Positions 12,500 through 24,050 of a stretch of 64,000 nt of DNA are shown here, piece after piece. The position numbers and the translations under genes are program-made. Each line of letters begins with the position of its first letter. The stretch's first letter is position 1. The DNA is from Mangifera indica (Eukaryota > Streptophyta > Magnoliopsida > Sapindales > Anacardiaceae), in NCBI RefSeq assembly GCF_011075055.1, contig NC_058147.1:6696001-6760000 (forward strand), in the 5' to 3' direction. The notes under the pieces are model-generated. The model searched no databases, was not told the origin of the DNA, and saw nothing but the letters and a program-made list of their open reading frames with translations.

Positions 12500-13738
12500 C
12501 ACACGGTACTAAATTAGTTAAAAATTTAACTTTATTTAAAATTTTACTCCTTTGTTACCCAAGCTAAGTATGAGGACCATCTGCTGTGATGTTAATGTTC
12601 CACATGTGACTCCATTCTTTCCACTGTATTGAATTGTCAGCCTGTTTAACACGCTACAGCTACTGCAGTGTCTTGTCCTCGCCCATTGTTAGTTTGAAGA
12701 CAAAGACAACTTATTAATGGTTTGCCAGTTATAGACAAAAAAAAGACTGCTGTAATATCTTCAGGATTATCCGCAACGGATAAGTCTCTCACCAGTTCAT
12801 TCCTATCTTCATGAAATGTAATTAATTCTCTTTGTTACTTGTAATTAATGACCTAATTCTATTCCCTCAAAATCTTCTCACGTACAGAGTTTTCTCGAGC
12901 AATCCTTCCTCATCGAACTGTAATTTGGTTTTTGTGTCGCCTGGACCTACAGCATCTTCTATTTGGTCCAATATAGAAGGCGACCTTTAAAGATATGCTA
13001 TGATGTCCAAACGAGGACGAAAGTAATTGAACAGTCTAACAATGATTTTTTAAACCACTATCAAATTGTGTCAAGATTCAGATATTAAATAAATAAATAA
13101 TAATAATAATAATAATCAAAGTCTACACTTTTTTTTAAACTATAAAATCCTCTAAATAGTCCAAAAAAATCTTTAAAAAGAAATTAATAAAAAAGGAAAC
13201 AACAATTTAAAAAACACCAAAATAGAATGTCCAAAATGATTAAAATTCTTTGGCAGCCCTGATAGGACACTAGTGCTACTCTGGACTCCAAGCCGTTTAA
13301 TGTGGAACGACCCCATTCGACTTCTCATTCAACTTTCGGTATTTCAAATATTATCGATACGAGTCTATCATATTTATATATAACTTATTTTTATTAGATA
13401 TGAGACTTATTTTTTTTAGTCTCTAACACTTTCCCTCAACCACTTACCTTATTCTTATTATATGCATGACTTTTTTTTTTAAGTTTCTAACACTTTCCCT
13501 CAAGTACAATCACTATGGAGTGTTAAACTCATCGTTTAATTAAGTTTGCTTGGACGGGTGTACTTTTACTTTGTATCTAGAAAACACGTTAAGTTGTTAG
13601 ACTCATTGTTTCGCTTGTGCTTGATACCATATCAGAAATATATTAGATCTATAAATATGGAGAGTGAAACTCGTATTATACAAATTAATTGACTTGTATT
13701 AAGTCAAATCCACTATACTTATATATTATTCACTTTTA
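12500..13738. other. Intergenic, AT-rich; AAT repeat near 13,097
   Basis: No gene is supported. A short (AAT)n tract lies at about 13,097-13,116. The stretch 13,370-13,760 repeats an ATTAGATATGAGACTTATTT..TTTAGT phrase three times (near 13,395, 13,450 and 13,738), so it is probably repeat debris attached to the gypsy relic that follows. Confidence 0.4.
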
Positions 13739-14620
13739 TTAGATGTAAAACTCTTTTTTTTTAAGTTTCCGACAATTCTGAAACCATAATAATTTGTTCT
13801 CCTCTGTCTTCAAATTCAATTTACCCACCATAGTTGTAACAACTACATTCTTACAACTCCCCCCATCAAAAATCATTGTACACACCTTCTCTTGTGATGT
13901 GCACTTCGTATATAAATATTGTTCCTTAACCACTGTTCATCATTTGTTGTGGTAGCATTCAATAATTTCAAACAACTAAAGACTCGCCTTGATCTCCATA
14001 TATGATCTCGTCTTCTCTACAGTTTGTTTGCTCTTGTTCTTCTGCTACATCATCATATATAGGTTGCTTATATTCCTCAATCAACATATCATAATCTGGC
14101 AATTAGAGAAATAATCAACGAAAGGCACAAATCATTGACATTTGAAACATCGTTTTCCTTTCAAACCGCGGAACCAATTCCAACCATTTGTTTTTCCTTC
14201 GAATCAGACTTAAGATTTGTATTTTTTGCCCCACGGCAGTCAGTTTGAAAGGTGTTGAACTCACTCGAGCTCATGTAGATTTCTTCTTTGCAAAACTCAA
14301 CCCATTTTAGGCTAATTTGCTTTTACTGAAGTTGACAACATCCTTATAAGTCTAACATTGTTGCAACTTTACAGTGTCAGAAATTTCAGCCCGAAGATTC
14401 TTGTTTTGCTACAAGATCATTAATAATTTTATTTTAAAATACCATAAAAAAGGATTTAAACCTATATCGTCTTATTCAAACAACTTCTTGGTTTCAAACA
14501 ACTCCTTGGTGGCGAACTCTCTTTTTTCATGAGTCAAAAACAAGATTGGTAATGGAAGGGCAGAAATTAGATTGACATTAATTTGTGAAGTTTGGTCTAT
14601 AGGAACTCGTAGCGGTGGCT
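13739..14620 (-). mobile_element. Ty3/gypsy gag-protease relic
   Basis: On the minus strand an open segment at 13,739-13,933 carries the retroviral-type aspartic protease signature (CTSQEKVCTMIFDGGSCKNV), with DGGS at the active site, as in plant Ty3/gypsy polyproteins. Upstream on the same strand, near 14,110-14,160, a frame with RCFKCQ resembles the start of a gag zinc knuckle, but it is soon broken by stops. No LTRs, reverse transcriptase or integrase can be seen. This is an old 5'-half fragment with no coding capacity. Confidence 0.6.
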
Positions 14621-17600
14621 TTAATTTGGTCTGTGGTTAGTGGGATTATTATAATCATATATTCATTTTTGATTTATTTGGCTTTGTTTTCAGATAATGT
14701 TTTCACAATTTCCGGAAAATGATAACTTATGCCACACGAAATCTTTCGAAAGAGATAACTGAAACCAGAATTTGAGAACGTCATTTCCAGAACCATGCTC
14801 TCATGAACACGTTTCCCATAAAATCAATTTGCTTTCTCGATTCTTTCAAGTTTCAACTTCGAGATTCCTTTAAAAAAAGGAAAAAACATAAGAGTTGTTC
14901 ATATCATAAGCCACGATTCTCTTCATAACCTCGAAAATATATAGATTTTCAAATAAAAGGGTTTGATTCAAAATTTGGTGATAGCATATTTTAACTTATC
15001 TAGTATAATTAGTGTAAGTTAATCATTAAATCTAATATTTTACATGTGATTGGTATAATGAATATAAAGACAATTATTTAATCCGAGATTTTATACATAA
15101 TTAATTAAGTTTTGAATAGATAGTCTAACTCATGTAAAATTTCTCCTTATAAAAAAGAAATTTTCTCCAAGCTTGACGTCAAAGAGACTGATATTAATTC
15201 CATTGTTTTCATGATAGTTGTTGCCCTGGAAGAAAGGGCTTCCACAAAACTGCTTCTGGTTGAAACCGCTCCAGAGAGTAGAAATAAGCCATAGCATTTA
15301 TTACTCAAATGAAGGAATGGGATAAATTCATTTTCAAAAGGGTACCAATCCAATTCTTGGACGCAAGTTCATCTTCCATTAATGATTATCATTAAATTCT
15401 TTCTCTTATTTGGCCTATCCTACGAGCTAGGTAACTCTTGCCTGCAATTAATTTAGGATCAAACATTTTGTCAATGCCTGCCTTTACTTCTACCCGGTTG
15501 AAGAAATTTCATTACCCATAAGTTTCTTTGAATTCTTCTGAAAATCAACAAAATTTATCAACGTGGGCACTTTTGAAACAGAATAAGATTTCTGATCTGC
15601 ATAAAATTTTTCTATTTCTTCACCACTAAGCTGGATTTCTTTTTCACAAAGCTAGCTGAGCTAAGAGCTGAATAAATGGTGGACCATAATCTTATCTTAT
15701 AAAGATTAAAGCAAAGGGGAATTGATGTACATGCTTCTGGACAATTGCCCAGATGTGACAATTGCATTATTTAGCTAGAATAATTATTTTCCATTAATTC
15801 ATGGGTTTTATGATTGAATATTTTCAATAGCGGCATACCCATTAAAGCATATATGTTATACTTTAACCAACATAAAGATTCCAATAATCAAAATCTTTTT
15901 CACTTTCTAGTTTCAATCCTGGAACATTCTATTCGTTCCCTTTTCCTCATGGAAAACACAAAAGAATTGCAAAATTCAGATGCTCATTTCAGTGAGATTC
16001 ATTTAACAGCTAGTCATGTTGGCCCAAGCACCATTTTGCATACTTATCATTTGGCACCAAATCTTTAAAGCCGTGTGAACAAAGGAAAAAAGGAGAACAT
16101 TCAAATTCTTGATCATACAAAGAACCTAATTCTCTAAGTCTGGTAAACTTAAATCAGTTAACAATACAGATTTTGCCAAACTTTACCAGCAAAATCTTTT
16201 TGCCTCTTCACCGAAAGCTAGTTCTGAAGGTCGGCATGTTCTTCCAAATCATAACACATGTCATGTTTTTATCAATGGAAGAATCAAATTTGTAAGTTGT
16301 TTTTTAAAAGTTTAATCTTAAAATGTTATCGAAGCAAACTTAAATCTATGCACTCTTATATACGAAAGTTTCTCTTTTATCATTCAAACTATCATACGAA
16401 GACAATATTTTATTTTATTTTCCTTTTGTTAAAACGAGAAAGTTTACATCAAAACATGACTAATTTTAAATCTTTGGACAAAGGCCAAGACTAACAATCA
16501 GTTTGGTTCATATGATAAAGACTGAATTTTAGACAATCCCACTTATTTTCAGCTGAATATCGGCAACATATATTTCATGGTTTTACTTAAACTGAGGAGA
16601 AGCAATCAGCATTGCAAGAATTTAATTACATAAAATATGTGGTTTTCAATGTCTCATCGTGAGAAAATTGCATTACTCAAATTCTCTAAGAATGAATGAC
16701 TTAAATTTCAAGAAACTAGCAATAGGGAAAAAGCTCCAGCTGTAACCCTGTGCTTAATAGTTAGGTTACTTAGAATTTAATAAGATTAGGTTGTCCTAAT
16801 AACTATTCCTTTGATTAATTAATATCCACATCATATAATGGCATGCCCTTAATTTGTTTTCTAATAAGATATTTTGCTGTAATCTTAAATGATAAGTAGT
16901 TAATTAAAAGAGTAATATTATATATATAATTTTTGTATATAATTTTATATATAAATAATGACGTATCATTATATATTTGGATGATGAAAAATTAAAGATA
17001 AAATTATACCCAATTAAATAATGATATATCGTTGTTTCTGTACGAAAGTTATATAAATAGTTTTATCTTAATTTAAATACCTAATAATTATCATGGTAAT
17101 TCTTGTTTAAAAATAGAATTAATTAAACAAATTCTACTCTGTAAATCTATTAGTCCAATAACTAAATTAACCAAGTCATTAAAGAACAATATTTGAAGGC
17201 AAAAGGATATATTGATTGCGCTTAATTTGGCATCAAAGGCGGCACCTGAGCTGTTCTCAGACAGATAGAAGCCCAAGTACATTGGACAATGCATTAGCCC
17301 ATTCTTTCAAGCCAGAGCCTAAATTTTTTGAAATGAAAGTCTCATAATTTTATTTGTAAAGATGGGACTTAAAACATGATTGGTTCTCGCTCAATTACTT
17401 AATAATGGAGAAGAGAAGCAATGTTAATTTGTCCAGAATCCTGTGGACCATACAACTTGATCCTCAAAATCCAATGGTACTCACAACCCAAATTCTCTTT
17501 ATAAATTGAAAGATATAAAATATGTAACATTTGTTTAGAAATATATAGATTTTTGAAAAATAACTGTCAAAATTGGCGTTTCTCTTTATCTAAACAGGCA

Positions 17601-17964
17601 TTAAAGACAATTATTCCTACTAAAATTGTGTGTCTCTCTCTTTTATTTTAGAAACACATTTTTCCAATAATCATCACTATGAAATAAATATTCTTCTTAT
17701 TGGAGCAAACGTTCCATCAAGATAATTAATCTCAAATCTATAGATGATCGTTTATCATCAAGAGTCGATCCTTCCCCTTTTGTCTTACCCTTAATATAAT
17801 TTAAAACTTAAATTATCACATTAACTTAATATGTAACATTAAATCACCCTAATATCTTTAATTATGTCTGTAGGTGTTACATCAAAACTTTCATGATTTG
17901 CAAATGATCTGTTCTCGGGTTGACTAATTTTATCAGTAGACTATTGCTTGTTTTCTGAAAATTT
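14621..17964. other. Intergenic, no supported gene
   Basis: AT-rich sequence with short open frames only, none recognisable. One AT-rich MITE-like copy lies at about 16,913-17,070. The portion just before 17,965 should hold the 3' UTR of the minus-strand PPR gene. Confidence 0.45.
16913..17070. mobile_element. AT-rich MITE-like copy
   Basis: Contains AATAATGACGTATCATTATA and then AATAATGATATATCGTTGTT about 50 bases later, flanked by TATATAATTTTTGTATA and AAAGTTATATAAATAG. This is the same architecture as the copies at 7566 and 58,060. Degenerate. Confidence 0.45.
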
Positions 17965-19794
17965 TCATAATATATCACATTCTGCATGTAGGTGTTTATT
18001 CAAACTGCACAAAGCACGATAAATTTCCTTTCTTTGCACATGCCTGGTGTCTTTAGCTAGAAACTCATGAACCCTATTCGCAATTTGAATTGAGCTACAG
18101 CCAGGAACTTTTTCCACCCCATATTGTCTCATTGCCACTCTGAAGTTTGAAAACTCTTTCCACTGTCCAGCTGCTGCACTCAAATTTGAGACCAACATTA
18201 AATAGCCAGGATTTGCAGGCTCCTGATCCAAAACTTTTTTGCCCACTGACTGTAACATCTCCCCACTTCCATGAATCTTACAAGCACCAAGCAGCGTGGC
18301 CCAAATGACAGCATTTGGTTTCAGATGCATGCTTTCAATGAACCTGACTGCTTCTTCTAACTTTCCTGCTCGAACAAGAAGATCAATCATGCAACCATAA
18401 TGCTCAATTCGGGGTTCAATGTTGTACTCCTCTACCATCTGTTTGAATACCCATTTTCCCTCTTCTACTAATCCTCCATGTGTACAAGCTGATAAAACGG
18501 AAATGAAAATGACATGATCTGGTTTAATATCATCAAATTGCATCCTATAAAACAGATTAAGAGCTTCCCTACACTGCCCATTAATGGCTAGGCCTGATAT
18601 CATTGTTGTCCATGAGATTATACACCTGTTAGCCATCTTGTCAAAAACTGCTTTTGCACTTTCCACATCACCACACTTTGCAAACATGTCTATCAAAGCA
18701 TTTGCTAACGGATTTGACAATTGAAACTTTTTTATTTTAATGTAGGAATCAATCCACTTCCCATGTTCCAGGGAACCCAAATGAGAACATGCAGAAAGCA
18801 CACTAATCAAAGTTGTGTGATCAGGCTTGCATTTGCCTTCGGTTAACATTTGATGAAATACATTAAGACCTAGATCAAACATGTGGTTATTAACATAACC
18901 AGAAATCATAGCATTCCATGTAACCACATTTTTTAACGGCATCAGATTAAAAAAGTTATTTGCAGATTCAAGATCACCAATCATGGTGTATCCTGATATC
19001 AAGGCTGTCCAAGAAACAATGGTTTTCTCTTGCATCTGATTGAAAATGCACTTTGCAGCCTCCATATCACCCATTCTCGCATACCCAGAAATCATGGAGT
19101 TCCAAGAAATCTCATTTTTCTCTGGCATCCTCTCAAAAAAAGAACGAGCCAGCTCCATATTCCCCAATTTAGACAGCCCCGAAATTATAGAATTCCAAGT
19201 GACAGTACTCCTTTCAGGCATAAAATCAAACAACGCCATTGCACAATCAATCTGCCCATGCTCCATATACGCTCCAATCATCAAATTCCAAGAAACGACA
19301 TCTCTTTCAGTCATTTCTTCAAATACCCTCCAAGCTAAACCCGAACTCCTGCCACATTTTCCATAAAAATCCAAAAGATTATTCTGCACAAACACACTAG
19401 AACAAAACCCCATCTTCACAATCTCACTATGAACTACTATACCACACTTCAAGGCCTCAAATGACTCAAAGCATTTCAATATAAAACTAAAAGTATAGCT
19501 ATTAGGTGTGACCATTGATGCCTTCATTTGACTGTAAACAAGCAATGCATCTTCGAAAGTTTTCCCTATAAAGCATTTTATGATTGTATTGTATGAAATG
19601 GTGCTGGGGTTTTGTAAGTTTCGGAATATTTTGAAGGCGTACTTCAGTGTATCAAGTTGTGAGGAGAGACTGATGAGCTTGGGCAGTATAAAATTGCTGT
19701 CTTGTAGATTTTGAATCAAAATCTGAAGATGGGTTTGTCTCACTTGCTTGATAGTTTTGCATTTTTGTAAGATTTTGAGAATTTTTTGTTCCAT
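17965..19794 (-). CDS. Pentatricopeptide repeat protein, PLS class with E/E+ end
   Basis: Intronless, 609 residues, starting at the ATG at 19,794 (MEQKILKILQKCKTIKQVRQ, a usual PPR N-terminus). The open frame continues upstream to an ATG at 19,968, but those 58 extra codons are antisense to the neighbouring PPR gene and look non-native. From about residue 65, tandem PPR motifs of 31-36 residues run through the protein, with typical WNxMISGY and ALIDMFAKCGD cores. The C-terminal E and E+ region (from about residue 500: LKPNAVIWATLLGACKIHG, then VEKVPGCSSIQI and VHEFLAKD) ends without a DYW deaminase domain. Such proteins bind organellar RNA and usually specify C-to-U editing sites. The N-terminus suggests mitochondrial import, but this is not certain. 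It is head-to-head with another PPR gene. No lesion is seen. Confidence 0.93.
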   Translation of the reverse strand: MEQKILKILQKCKTIKQVRQTHLQILIQNLQDSNFILPKLISLSSQLDTLKYAFKIFRNLQNPSTISYNTIIKCFIGKTFEDALLVYSQMKASMVTPNSYTFSFILKCFESFEALKCGIVVHSEIVKMGFCSSVFVQNNLLDFYGKCGRSSGLAWRVFEEMTERDVVSWNLMIGAYMEHGQIDCAMALFDFMPERSTVTWNSIISGLSKLGNMELARSFFERMPEKNEISWNSMISGYARMGDMEAAKCIFNQMQEKTIVSWTALISGYTMIGDLESANNFFNLMPLKNVVTWNAMISGYVNNHMFDLGLNVFHQMLTEGKCKPDHTTLISVLSACSHLGSLEHGKWIDSYIKIKKFQLSNPLANALIDMFAKCGDVESAKAVFDKMANRCIISWTTMISGLAINGQCREALNLFYRMQFDDIKPDHVIFISVLSACTHGGLVEEGKWVFKQMVEEYNIEPRIEHYGCMIDLLVRAGKLEEAVRFIESMHLKPNAVIWATLLGACKIHGSGEMLQSVGKKVLDQEPANPGYLMLVSNLSAAAGQWKEFSNFRVAMRQYGVEKVPGCSSIQIANRVHEFLAKDTRHVQRKEIYRALCSLNKHLHAECDIL

Positions 19795-19889
19795 TTTTGT
19801 AGTGACCGTTGTTTTCAAAATACAGTTAGCCCAGTTAAAGGAACTATATGAAGAATTTTCAATCAGCAGTCGAATTCCCTCGGTGACAA
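19795..19889. promoter_or_regulatory. 95-bp divergent promoter between two PPR genes
   Basis: The start codons of the minus-strand PPR gene (19,794) and the plus-strand PPR gene (19,890) are only 95 bases apart. The gap has no clear TATA box. Either both promoters are packed into this stretch and the early coding regions, or the two 5' UTRs overlap in antisense. Confidence 0.55.
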
Positions 19890-21568
19890 ATGAAAATAAC
19901 AAGTATGTCCCAAAACCCACGAGTAATAACAAGTTGCCCCCAACAAGAAATCCACCAAAACCATCCAAACTTTCTCAAGCAAAACTCAGAGTATTTCCCA
20001 AATCAGCCTAGTTGGTCTCAACTCATAAGGAAACACCTCTCTCAAAATTCACCTGAACTAGTTCTTGGCATATATAAACAAATTCGCCTCAAAGGGGCCT
20101 ACATTTTAGGTGTAGTTCCTTTAATTTCCAAGGCTTGTGGGTCTTTATTGAATCTTGATTACGGCAAAGCTTTGCACGCCGAGTCAATCAAATTTGGGGC
20201 TGATTTTGATGTGATTATTGAAACATCATTGATCGATATGTATGCGAAATGTAACGATATATTCACTTCACGTCAAGTGTTTGATTATATGCCTGAGAGA
20301 AATGTTGTTACATGGAATGCAATGATTGGTGGGTATTCGAAGCATGGACATATGAATTCTGCATCAGTCTTGTTTAATCAGATGTCTAGTAGGACAGAAG
20401 TGAGTTGGATTGAGATGATTGATGGGTTTGCAAGAAGTGGGGATACGGTTAAAGCTAGATACTTGTTTGATAGGGTTCCCCTTGAATTGAAGAATGTGGT
20501 GACTTGGACAGTGATGGTTGATGGGTACACAAGCAAGGGAGAGATGGAGGCAGCTAGGGAACTATTTGAAGAGATGCCAGAAAGGAATTTCTATGTGTGG
20601 TCATCGATGATTTCTGGGTATTGCAAGCGAGGTGATGTACAGGAGGCTAAGGCTATGTTTGATAGAATCCCGGTGAAGAATTTGGTGAATTGGAATTCAC
20701 TGATTTCTGGGTATGCACAGAATGGCTTTTGTGAGGAAGCCCTGGAAGCTTTTAGCAAAATGCAAGTAGAGAGGTTTGAGCCAGATGAAGTTACTTTTAC
20801 AAGTGTTTTATCAGCTTGTGCTCAATTAGGTTCTTTGGATGCTGGAAGAGAAATCCACAGAATGATTAATCATAAGAGAATAAAGCTTAATCAGTTCATA
20901 TTGAATGCATTAGTTGATATGTATGCGAAGTGTGGGGATTTAACCAATGCTAGACTGATCTTCGAAGCAATGGTGCATAGGAACAATGCTTGTTGGAATT
21001 CTATGATCTCCGGTTTTGCCATGCATGGAAAGTGCAAAGAGGCTCTTGAGTTTTTCACAAAAATGAAGTGTTCAAATGAGAAACCTGATGATATCACATT
21101 TTTGTCGGTTCTCTCGGCTTGTGCCCATGGGGGTTTGTTGATGAAGGCTTGGAAATCTTCTCCAGGATGGAGAAATATGGCTTGGCAGCACGCATACAAC
21201 ATTATGGGTGTTTGGTTGACCTTTTGGGACGTGCAGGAAGATTAAGAGAGGCTTATAATTTAATTAAAAAAATGCCGATGACACCAAACAATTCAGTCTG
21301 GGGGGCTCTACTTGGAGCTTGCCAGGTTCATGTGGATAAAGATATGGTAGAGCAGGTTACAGAAGAGTTAGCTCGATCAAATTACAACTTCAATACGGGT
21401 GATGATTCTCATTATGTGCTGCTATCAAACATATATGCGGCTTCTGATAGATGGGAGAGGGCTGAAACTTTGAGAAAAATCATGAAAGATAAAGGACTTC
21501 AAAAAATTCCAGGGCGCAGTTCAATTATGCTCAGGGACACTGAGCAACAGATTTCTGCGAGTAGTTAG
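19890..21568 (+). CDS. PPR protein resembling At3g21470, with a 1-nt frameshift
   Basis: Intronless. The frame opened by the ATG at 19,890 reads through PPR motifs to CAHGG near codon 414, then shifts. The continuation (FVDEGLEIFSRMEKYG, LLGRAGRLREAYNLIKKM, GALLGACQVH) lies in another frame and ends at 21,568. One missing base in a run of five G at 21,129-21,133 explains it, and with one more base the product would be about 559 residues. The sequence follows Arabidopsis At3g21470 from memory over its length (WSQLIRKHLS, GKALHAESIKFG, INHKRIKLNQFILNALVDMY). The family binds organellar RNA. The C-terminus is E-like and short, with no DYW. The break may be a sequencing error in a homopolymer or a recent mutation. 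Translated as given, the protein stops at 21,245 after 451 codons. Confidence 0.88.
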
Positions 21569-21894
21569 ATGATAGGTTTCAATTCTCAATTCTATAGTTT
21601 TTAGAATTGCAGTTCTGAAGATATTCAGCCCTCGAAAATTTTCATTCAGTTGAAAAGTTAGCTTCTGTTAGTTAAAGCAAGACAAGATCTGTACCTTTGA
21701 AATGCTAAATTACAATCCACAGTGCTGTAGATATATAGACTTCTTGTAACTCTTACAGAACTTTTATCCAAAACGATGTTAATAAACAAAAATATAAAAT
21801 TTTCCTTTGAACTTAATTTGCTCTGCAAATACACTCTCCATTCTATACTGTGTTAAAAGTAATATTATGAAATGATAATAATTTTGAGATCCAA

Positions 21895-23395
21895 CTAGAC
21901 AACTCGAAATGACTCCGCTATCCTCTTCAAATCCTTGTAGTGCCTCTTCCATTGAAGACCTGCAACATACAGCAACATCATAGTTTTTGCCTCCACAAAT
22001 AAGAATTCTTAACTTATGATACAAAGCTGTGAAAGTAGGATAAACAAACCGTACCACTTCCAGTTACACTGAACATGTACAAGCGGTTTCCAGCAGCTGT
22101 TGCTGTAATCAGCACATGAGGTGGCTCCAACTCGTATTGGTAGTATGTTCGCCCTGAATGTTCAGCCACATTCACGCTTAAAACCTTCCCCTCTACATTC
22201 TCCCCTATTACTTCCGGTCCAAATGCATAAATCACTTTCTCTGGAGATCCAATCTTTTCAATCGTAGCTTTATCACCAAGATCTATACAAAACACAGAAA
22301 ATAATGCTAAAATGTAAATCCTTAAAAATGTGGCAAGATAGCTTGTTCTCATTAATTTTGTAGTCACATTGTTTCAGCTCATAAATGGTTAAACTTATCA
22401 AGTATGCGATTTCAACCAGAAACAAAAGTTGGCATAATAACATTTAACTTACTATCAGCAAATCTGAGAACAGGTGCCACAATGACAAACAAGCGCCCTT
22501 CCTTTGGACTGGCAAATCTCAAGTCAATCTCTGTGCCACCTAAATCCGCGATTGATACTGGAACCTGTGGCAAAGATAAACAGATGACTCCGAGGAATTT
22601 ATGATGTTATCAAAAGAGAAGAAAAAAAGGAACTCACAAGAACAAATAGAGTATAAAGTCGAAAGCTAAAATTATAGTGCTAACTGCTAAGTCTTTAGCT
22701 CAGGAAGATTATTACCTCTTCCCATTCTTGGGGCACTGAAAATACGTAAGGAATGATTGGACTCCACCCAACGCCATGGCCTCCAGATTTATCATCTGGT
22801 CTGCGATAAGTCCTCCAGCCTGTCTGAGCATATAGTTTTCTTAAGAAGGTGACCATTGCTTCACAAATTAAAAATGGGAAAAGAAATAGCAGCTTGACGT
22901 CATCATGTTAAACAAAGTTTCAAGCGATGGAGCAAAAAATTCCAATTCTGAGCCATTCGCTGGCTATGCCCTTGCGTTGCCAATCTAACAACTATTTCAA
23001 GCTCTGTTTACATCTTTAATCCCAAACCACAAATACACAGATAGATGATATCAAGAAAGGTGCTAACAACTATTAACTCCGATATCACAATTCTAGATGT
23101 CAAGACTAAAGAGATTATAGAATTAAAACCAACCTTGTTCATCTGGCTCAGACAAGCCGGGTATCCTGCCTGCTAGAAGGCCTTGTTTGACAACAGCGAA
23201 TCCATCTCCTGGAAATCCCAGAATTGAAGAAGAAATCAAAGAAGCACCAGAGACTAACACTGATCTTCTCTTCCTCAATTCACTTCCTCTTGAACATGCA
23301 ACGCTAATTTTAAACCTTGACAGCCTCCTTTCAGTCTGCGGATAATATCTCCAACTACAAGAAAAGCTACAGCTTGTGAACAGAGTTGTTCCCAT
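21895..23395 (-). CDS. PPD4: PsbP domain-containing protein 4 (PPD4), thylakoid lumen
   Basis: Five exons (complement): 23134-23395, 22716-22819, 22453-22564, 22055-22282 and 21895-21959, 256 residues, all junctions in frame. The first 60 residues look like a chloroplast transit peptide, followed by a twin-arginine lumenal signal (RKRRSVLVSGASL then a hydrophobic stretch). The mature part carries the PsbP fold with DEQGWRTYRRPDDKSGGHG, VSIADLGGTEIDLRF, IVAPVLRFADNLGD, AFGPEVIGENVEGK and the C-terminal QWKRHYKDLKRIAESFRVV. These blocks match Arabidopsis PPD4 (At1g77090) closely. Members of this family reside in the thylakoid lumen and are linked to photosystem function; the exact role of PPD4 is not settled. 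No lesion is seen. In Arabidopsis the gene lies close to PIN6 and ADH1, which are also in this window. Confidence 0.93.
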
Positions 23396-24050
23396 TCCTC
23401 TAGAAATTCTATCGCTTTGCTTTCCTCCAGACTCCTCTTGAATTTTCCTTTGAGTTTGTCAAATAAATAAATAATCAGTTAAAAGTGAAAAGAATTGTTT
23501 TACATTTTTGTGGACGTGGTTCCTTTGTTTTAGTAGTAGAAGATCTGTGGCCTGACACGTGGCACTAAATAGCATGTTGGGCTAACCCGCCCACTTGAAA
23601 TTCGCTGTACCCAGTTAGGCAAATCGTTTCCCTGTGTTGCCCCACAAACAATTCTTCCGAACCAACTAAAGATCTACGAGAAAATGAGCAACCAAACAAT
23701 GAAGACGAACTAGAAAACTTTATCAAAACCTTTAACCATTTAGTGACGAGGAGACTTGAACGAAATACATAACGAAATTATAATCAGCAGCTCTATTACC
23801 ATTAACCATTTCTTTCACTGTATATAAGAACTTTAAGCTGTCTATACAAGATTAAATTTGTAAAATTTATAAGAAAAGAAGAATATAATCATCAGTCTAC
23901 CAGGTGAAATGTAATCTATGACATCGAAAGAATTAGTGGCACCACAGGAAGCTAAAGACTTTTAGCCCTGTATTCAGAAAGTTGGAGTTGTAACAGAACT
24001 GCGGCAATGCACAGCGAAACAATACAATAAAGTGTGGATGCAAATCATGT

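Noticed and set aside
15147..15353. 68-codon open frame on the minus strand
   Set aside because: No family, no context, and typical of chance frames.
19030..19366. Two plus-strand open frames over 100 codons
   Set aside because: Shadows of the minus-strand PPR gene in other frames.
19795..19968. In-frame N-terminal extension of the minus-strand PPR gene by 58 codons
   Set aside because: The extension is antisense to the start of the neighbouring PPR coding region, has no PPR character, and the ATG at 19,794 gives a usual PPR N-terminus.
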